This document shows, in pieces, positions 58,001-64,000 of a DNA stretch of 64,000 nt. The translations under genes and the position numbers were made by a program. A model generated the notes under the pieces. It was not told where the DNA came from. It saw nothing but the letters and a program-made list of their open reading frames with translations, and did no database searches. Source of the stretch: Sodiomyces alkalinus F11 (Eukaryota; Ascomycota; Sordariomycetes; Glomerellales; Plectosphaerellaceae); assembly GCF_003711515.1 (NCBI RefSeq), contig NW_021167088.1, positions 458,351 to 522,350 on the forward strand, given 5' to 3'. Position 1 is the stretch's first letter. Each line of letters begins with the position of its first letter.

Positions 58001-58133
58001 GGTGATGCTGCAACGTCACGGATTTTTCGTATAAAGTCCTGCGAGGCAATGTGTGGCCTGTGGTAGATAAGGGCAGCGGAGTTTCCGAAGGAGGCTGCGC
58101 GCCATGAAGTTTGTTTTGATCTTTGTCCGTCAT
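55027..58133 (-). CDS. frq: circadian clock protein FREQUENCY
   Basis: Core negative element of the fungal circadian oscillator; with FRH and casein kinase 1 it inhibits the White Collar complex. Two exons, 58133-57803 and 57737-55027, give 1013 residues. The N-terminal PLPLSTTGHTLPRRTLYEKS region and MEVDPPFYQKESDSSNE across the intron match FRQ. The hallmark dimerisation coiled coil DDYRSVIDDLTVEIQKLKEE spans about 157-185, followed by KKEKLFEIKMHGL, a basic NLS-like PKRKKRE (201-207) and LEATLRDFAAS. The middle has DYIRHLGLIPPEL, DGWVYLNLLCNLAQLHIINV, AISEKSTKFQLSADGRKIRW and a Ser/Asp-rich PEST-like stretch. An acidic C-terminus ends ESGYSSGREGSS. The intron lies directly after Met109, a candidate second start for a short isoform. 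It has a long upstream region. Confidence 0.95.
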
Positions 58134-59255
58134 GTTGCGATATCGACGTATCGTCAAAGGGGAGATGGTAAACTCATATCTGGGATGTAATGTAGCACAA
58201 TAAGGTTGGTCGACGAGAGCAACTTGCAGAGAAACGTCTCCGAGAGAAGATCGAACGAGGCGAATGTCGAATGGGCTGAAACGGGGAGTCACAATGATTG
58301 GCCGATGGTGGGTTTGGAGATCTCGATGCGACGAAAATCAGACTAACGGAGCGTATGATGCTCAAACGGAGGCTCCGGCTAGTGGTGAGGGTCGGTGGAG
58401 TTTTGAGAACTTTCGCTAACTCCCTCAAATCTGGGGAAGGAGACTTCAGGTTCGTAGAGGCGAGGCGAGGGGGACAAAAAGCTGTTCAAAGGCTTCGGGG
58501 GGGAATGCGATGTGTAGTGTCAGCCCAGGCAAGCGTGTGCTACGCGAGCAGTGCAGAATTATTTTATGGGCTGCTTGCACTCAATAACCCGTGCTTTGTC
58601 AAAGTCTCGACGCCGACCGAATCCACCAAATCTCCCTTTGCGGTTAGGTTGGCATGAGCTCTAATGATGAATGGTAAGTTTGAGAGGATTATTAGGTGTC
58701 GAGTGCTGCGATCAAGAAGACGAGAGGGCAAGAGCGGAGAACTGTGTATGTAGTAGAGGGTGAGGGTGTGGAAGGGCAGGGGGATAAAGGGCAAAACGTA
58801 CGTTGAATTCCGTGTACCCAGCACTCGCCCCCTCTATTATTAGCCCTGTCCTTGGAGTTACAAACGGCGGGTTGGAGACCGTTCGACCCCTAATCTGTTT
58901 GCTGCTAATGTGGCGAAGACGAGCTCAACGTCTTGAAATAATATAGAGATGGACTATAGCGTAGAGAACGGTGAGTACATAAGGTAATAAACGGCTTTTC
59001 ATCTACGAATAATCGCTCGTACTTCGTAGGTCCGAAATTGGCACGAGAAGGGGAAAGAAAAAGCCAGAACAAAAGGGAAGAAAAGGGAGGTGGATGATAC
59101 GAGGGCATTCTTGGTGCGGGTTAGGTACCTTAGGTACTTGCTAAGTACCACATGCACGGTTCTCGCGAACCTCAGGATGTATCGTACATTGAGGTGGAGC
59201 TGGTGGGGGGAACCGGGGCCATGGTCCCCAGGTACAGTCTAGACCGACCGGCCCT

Positions 59256-59311
59256 CGATGCCGATAGTGCAGCACTTGGGGGACCATCGAATAAGGACAT
59301 CGCATCGGACG
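59256..59311. promoter_or_regulatory. candidate White Collar light-response element upstream of frq
   Basis: About 1.1 kb upstream of the frq start lies GATGCCGATA, which fits the GATNC-CGATN pattern reported for light-response elements of the Neurospora frq promoter, although the two N positions differ here. Further CGAT/ATCG copies follow within 50 bases (CCATCGA, CATCGCATCGG). Role inferred from position and motif only. Confidence 0.3.
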
Positions 59312-59859
59312 GTGTTGTCTTCTTATATGTAGGGGGAAACTGTGCTATGAGATAAGAGTGAAGTTCCTTGAACCCCCAACACCGTACCTCCGCAGGTCCC
59401 CAGATGCTCTCTGTCCATCCATGCTTTGACTTTGTGTCATGTCCCAGTAACCCCCACAACGTGGAATTATTGTGATGGTGATCCTGTTGTTGCGGTCGTC
59501 CACCCTTCAGACCCGAAGTGAGACAACGAGTGACACGATGTTGGAATTACGAAGTACCCGCAAGCTGCGAGTTGCTCTCGCTTGCTTCCCGGTGAAAATA
59601 TCAGGCTTCAACCTCTGCCCGACCTGTCTCGTCTTGGACAGAGGTACGGATACTTCCATAACGTACCTCCTACCATACAGCGTAGGTATGTCTAAGGTAC
59701 CGCGTGACCCCACCGTTGTACATACCCAGTAACGAGGTGGAGAGGTCTAGACCGCTCGGGGAGGCGGACCCTACTCGCACCTGCGCTAAGATACTCTGCC
59801 GCTGCATCTTACGTCACAAGATCACTGTGAGGGAATAACGTCCTCCAGCGGGGGGTCCA

Positions 59860-59990
59860 AAGGAGTAAAAAGGCATTTTCAAGGCTATTTATCCTTTTAA
59901 TTTCCTTATCATATTAATAGTATATAACTAAAGTAGACCTTTATTCAAAAAGGGTTGTTTCTTTATTTCACGCTTAAATAACATCTAGTA
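59860..59990. repeat. AT-rich patch
   Basis: Locally very AT-rich sequence (TTATCATATTAATAGTATAT and similar) inside otherwise GC-balanced DNA. Such patches are common where repeat-induced point mutation or old transposon remnants persist; no coding trace remains. Confidence 0.4.
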
Positions 59991-61137
59991 TCGTGAGAAG
60001 AAATGACATCTACCTACCTATAGCTAGGGCACCCCTATTATCAAGGTACCTACCTTACCTATATCAACTCCAGTATCAGGTACGTCTCATAGCATCCTGC
60101 AGGGACGTGGGGCACTTTGGAGTACACAGCCCAAGACCCCACTATTGTGGGTCCTATGCCACTAATCAGACAGGCAGCCAGATAGGTGTGCCAGTACGAA
60201 GTAATTAGTACATCGTGTAAGTACAAACGAAGTATACCTAGGTAGGTAGACAAGTACCTAAAGCAGTACGAATACCTCCACAGGCAGGAATTTCACCTTG
60301 GCATTTTCACTGGGGAGCAATGTTTGATGGACCACTGCACAATTATTGACCGTATTATTAATCATGATGAATACTTGGGCGGTGTCCGACTACGAATACT
60401 TACTAAGGTACGTGACTGGTGGATGGGCCACCGAGAGCCAAAACATTTCACGGTCGACACGTTCCTGGCTTCCCCGTAGTCTCTCATTGAATGCTAAATT
60501 GACAATCATGCAGGGGGCCTTCTCTCACAGAGCACCAAATTACATCATAGGCCGTTCTTGTGAGGTGGTGATGTGTGTCCTGGCAGATTGACATGGACCC
60601 TTGGACGATCCCGCGTCCAGGGTCCTCCCACCATCTTCAGGAACCGCCGGATTCTGTAGACCGGACCAACCAGCTCAAAACAGAGCTGGATATTTATGTA
60701 TGGCATAGTACGAAGTAGGAAAGTACGGATGGATACACATAATAGCTCTTGATGCACTGACCTCGATTTTCTGGAGCTTTCCTGGCTGGTGTGTTGAAAG
60801 GTGCAGAATCAAGGCGAGCCCGCAGAAAAATGACGTACGTGTACCTGCAATGAGTACGTTGTAGGTACCTTAGGTAAGGTACGAAGTGCGGAGTACGAAG
60901 ATCATTGTCGTAGAAAGAAAGAGAGGCGCCACACTAGTGTATAATGGGTATAATGGCAGCGACGAACTGGTTTTTTGTGGCTGTCCCGAGGTTGTTCAAC
61001 GTTTTCCCACTAAGGTACCTAGTCCGAATGGCGGCGCGGAACCGATCTCATCGTCTGTACCGTCCTTCCGATCGAACTACACCATCCGGCCCCGATTTCG
61101 TACGACGCTAATTATCGGATCTAATACGCGTCTGTAT

Positions 61138-61181
61138 ATCGAGTCCTATCGAGTCCCTATCGAGTCCCTATCGAGTCCCTT
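61138..61181. repeat. tandem repeat, 11-base unit
   Basis: About four head-to-tail copies of ATCGAGTCCCT (the first copy lacks one C), followed by unique sequence. Confidence 0.85.
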
Positions 61182-62753
61182 CGTGCAAGCTTGTGCCAAC
61201 CTTATACCTTACCTACTGTACAGGAAGTGATTGTTGTCTGCATCGATTGCCGTAATGGACCCTTCGGGCATGCCCCGACACGTGAATACCTCAGGTTCCC
61301 CCTCTAAGGTACTGACCGACTGATCCAGGACCCGACCACCGATTATTAGGAACCGCATTTTCAGGGACCAGATCATGGTGGGGGCCCTTGGGTTGTACGC
61401 GGTATATACTTCGTATATGTCCATACCGTTGTATGTTAGATGCTGGCTGGACGTTCAACTCCATTCTCCTGTCTTGAGACTGTATGTCTACCGCCGAGGT
61501 CGCCACTCGCCACAAGCCCTAAGCGGGAGCCACAAACTAACCCTAGACATCACAGCGGACTGTTGGCGGGCAGAGGAAAACGGAATGCCCGAGCCAGCGT
61601 TTTGACTCCACACCGATCATTGCCAGAACCACAACAGGGCGGGGCCGGATTTAGCATCGCGACTCGCATCTGGCGTCGACCCTGCCACCTTCCGATCGTT
61701 GAGTCTTGACATCGTCTCTTCGCCCGATCTTGGCACCGGCCGGTCTGTTGAATGGTCAAGCCAGCGGGTAGCCGGATGCCGAATAGCCTCTATGAAACAG
61801 GCTCATGAGATCTGCCATTGGTTGAACATACAATCGATGCCTAATCGTTTTCTACGTCTAGTCAGGCTACGCGTAGAAACGCCGGCCGTGTCTCCCACCC
61901 GCAAGCGCCGGTCTTTCTCTCTCTTTCTCTCTCCTTTTTATTTTATTTTTTATACTCCGAACAAGCACTATGCCGGCTGGAGCCTACGGATTATTAATGC
62001 CTCTGATGCCCAAGTCCATGGCCAAGCCCGTGGGACCACAACGATGATAACGTCCTGAAGCACGCTGATGAGCAGCAGCGCGGCTATGCAAAAGTGTCGA
62101 CCAGTCGCGTTGGTTTCAGAGCCCGGATGGTTCTTGGGCCCCTGTACGGAGCAGATCCACATGCGGAGATCAGCGAATGAGAACGATTTACCGGTCAGGT
62201 CCCTCTCTGGCTATGCTATGCAGCCCCCGTCGTTGCAAGACTCCTGTGCCCTCTCTCTATGGAATGGACACCGGAGTGTCAGAGTTGAGAAAAGGAGCAA
62301 AATCCCAACCAAGCATGCACGCTAAGCCATAGTCATGGTGTTTATTTTGAAAACCATGGTCGGTCACTCAGCTCAGCACATAAAGCCTGAAGGACTGTCT
62401 CCTCCCCGAGAGATCAAATATGTAAGGCACCGTTGCGTCTCTTGACGAATAGTTATTTACGGTTACTTATTCGTAGATCATACAGTGGGAGGATGCTCTG
62501 GTCTAAGCACATACTATCTCATTGGAACGGGCCATGCCGCCCGGCCCGTTGGAGGATGGTTGCCTTACCCTTCCAATGCAGCCGACATGGTGTGCAGGGG
62601 AGAGACACCGACCCAGCCCCAACGGGACAGTCTTGGGGCGCTCTGCTGCAGGAGGGAGGATGTTTTGCTTCATAATTAATCCCCAGTTTCCGTCGAAAGC
62701 CCATCTTCGTTTGGTTCCCGTCATGGCACCGATGTTGGGCCACATCCTCTCAG

Positions 62754-64000
62754 ATGTCTCTGACTTCGAAAATGAACCATTTTGATACTAGTACCACTCT
62801 CGTTGAGCCGGAGCCGGCATCCAGGACCTCTCGACTTTTAAAGGCCCTTCCTTCTGCGAGGCTCGGCAAAGTCTTTGGCCGACGGAAGAAGTCTCGTTCG
62901 GCTTCTAAAGAAGGATCCAAGTCTCCGAAGGCAAAGCAGCATGTCTCTCGGCCTACGAGTCCATCCCAATGTGGACAAGATACGCCCTCGCCACAAGAGA
63001 CCTCAATTTCTGCCTGCCCAGATGTCACAGTTGTCGCTGCTCCAACTCCTTCGTATGATCTATGGGACATCGCATATGATGAGTTGCGCAAGGCAGACGG
63101 TAAACGTATTCTGGTCGAGCGGTTCGAGAAGCTGTTGTCTTCTAAGCTCAAAACACTCGAAGATAGTGAGTAGACTGCAGACGGGGCGACACACACATGT
63201 ATAATCACCCGCGAGACCACCTCTCTAACGTCGTATGCAAGCGTCAGGGGAACCAGTGGAATCGGGACACCCGGACAATGGCACCATCGACTCTGAAGAG
63301 AACCGCATTTCCAAAGAACGGGAAGCTCGCCGCGGGCAGATGAAAGAGATCCTAGACATGGGTCGAGAGAACATGAGAAAACAGGCATTAAAGCTCCGAG
63401 TGGGCACCTGGGAGGTCGACTTCAGAGACAAAGCCGAAAAGGCGGCAGGGTTCATTGAATGGTTCCAAAGTTGGGCCGGCAAGGCTTCCCAAGCCTCCCT
63501 TGAATCGACCCTTGTTTGGGCCGCCGTCTCTTTGACATTCCCCCTGCTCACCAACCCCGTTGACGCAAGACAGTCCCGCGACGAAGGCTTTAAGGAAGTG
63601 TTGGCGCTCACAAAGTATTATACCGCCCACGAACATGAAATCCTAGGGAGATCTGGCAACAACAAAGAAGAACTCCGAGAGCGAATTCTCAAGACATATA
63701 AGGCCGTCCTCGAATTCCAAGTTCACAGCGCTCTCTGCTTTCATAACAGTCGCTTCGAAAGGAGCAAGGATTATATTTTACGACCGGAGAAGTGGAACAC
63801 CATGCTAGACACCATCAAGAGTCGCCATGAGGAGGTCAGGACTTTCAGTCAAACGATCGGCTTGGCTGAAACTCTCGGCAAGTTGGACGAGATCAAAGAA
63901 GAGGTTAAGGATGTGCCGAGGCAGCTCGCCCAAGTGACCGACCTTCTATGTCGGACACTCGAAGTGAACGAAGAGGCACTCGCACTCACCAGGGAAAATA
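62754..64000 (+). CDS. NLR-like protein with N-terminal NWD domain (3' part beyond window)
   Basis: Start of a STAND/NACHT-type receptor, the fungal NLR class linked to heterokaryon incompatibility and innate-type recognition. Exon 1 runs from 62754 (alternative ATG at 62772) to a GTGAGT donor at 63166. Exon 2 resumes near 63248 (CAG acceptor; a second AAG acceptor six bases earlier keeps frame) and is open to the window end. The N-terminus is basic (GKVFGRRKKSRSASKE). Then come the NWD-domain marks: YDLWDIAYDELRKADGK, a helix-rich part with WEVDFRDKAEKAAGFIEWFQ, STLVWAAVSLTFPLLTNPVD and LTKYYTAHEHEILG, and SALCFHNSRFERSKDYILRP. The P-loop, NACHT and any repeat domain must lie beyond 64000. 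A HeLo/HET domain is not present at the N-terminus. Confidence 0.8.

Larger units (their letters stand above)
58134..62753. promoter_or_regulatory. frq upstream region and 4.6-kb gene-free stretch
   Basis: No supported gene. The part nearest frq (to about 59.4 kb) is the expected promoter. It has a cluster of CGAT-type motifs at 59256-59311. Further out lie an AT-rich patch (59860-59990), TACCTTAGGTA-type motifs (59122, 60866 and others), an 11-base tandem repeat (61138-61181) and a pyrimidine tract (61910-61950). This patchwork is unlike the tight intergenic regions elsewhere in the window. Confidence 0.4.

Noticed and set aside
58134..58292. N-terminal extension of FRQ to 58292
   Set aside because: The extension begins with GTG and has no in-frame ATG before 58133; MTDKDQNK is the first ATG start.
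58174..58428. 84-codon frame upstream of frq as an upstream ORF
   Set aside because: It opens with TTG rather than ATG, so it is not a credible uORF on sequence alone.
1..64000. CRISPR arrays, bacterial operons or phage elements
   Set aside because: No direct-repeat/spacer pattern; intron-rich genes show that this is fungal nuclear DNA.

Overview
The window is nuclear DNA from a filamentous ascomycete (Pezizomycotina), most likely a Sordariomycete. Evidence: almost every gene is split by short spliceosomal introns (about 50-160 nt, GT..AG, usually GTAAGT or GTACGT donors). Third codon positions are C-rich. The gene set includes the clock gene frequency, nuclear-encoded ATP synthase subunit 9 with an import presequence, cofactor-independent phosphoglycerate mutase, and a fungal NWD-type NLR. 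Genes lie on both strands, are spaced as in a compact fungal genome, and are mostly single-copy housekeeping genes. The window contains one assembly gap of 80 N inside an intron.

Layout. 2.1-6.3 kb: secreted alkaline phosphatase, then a convergent MFS transporter of the allantoate-permease type. 7.8-15.8 kb: flavin-containing monooxygenase, replication factor SLD2 (minus), Topors-like RING protein, DsbA/FrnE-like oxidoreductase and DASH kinetochore subunit SPC34 (minus). 17.3-18.8 kb: an unrecognised acidic, Ser-rich protein with a long gene-poor upstream region. 22.8-28.1 kb: TAF12 and proteasome subunit RPN3, divergently transcribed. 28.8-31.8 kb: GPI1, with a possible small membrane-protein gene directly upstream. 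32.8-36.9 kb: MDM35, a tiny four- or five-exon gene invisible to simple ORF calling, divergent from exosome nuclease RRP6. 37.6-39.0 kb: a D-2-hydroxyacid dehydrogenase. 42.5-43.2 kb: ATP9. 45.3 kb: tRNA-Thr(AGT). 45.8-48.0 kb: a SAS2-like MYST acetyltransferase. 48.7 kb: a short TA-flanked inverted-repeat element. 49.3-54.0 kb: tubulin cofactor C, MED9 and iPGM. 55.0-58.1 kb: frequency. 58.1-62.7 kb: a gene-free, repeat-marked stretch. 62.75 kb to the end: the 5' part of an NLR-like gene.

The genes form no single pathway or biosynthetic cluster. They cover transcription and chromatin (TAF12, MED9, MYST), RNA decay (RRP6), protein turnover (RPN3, RING), cell cycle and cytoskeleton (SLD2, SPC34, TBCC), mitochondria (ATP9, MDM35), GPI-anchor synthesis (GPI1), glycolysis (iPGM) and the circadian oscillator (FRQ). 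The least ordinary parts are the frq promoter region, the partial NLR, the MITE-like element, the hidden MDM35 gene and the possible micro-membrane protein. Exon boundaries were read by eye from splice signals and frame continuity; protein family calls rest on recognised motifs, not on a database search.
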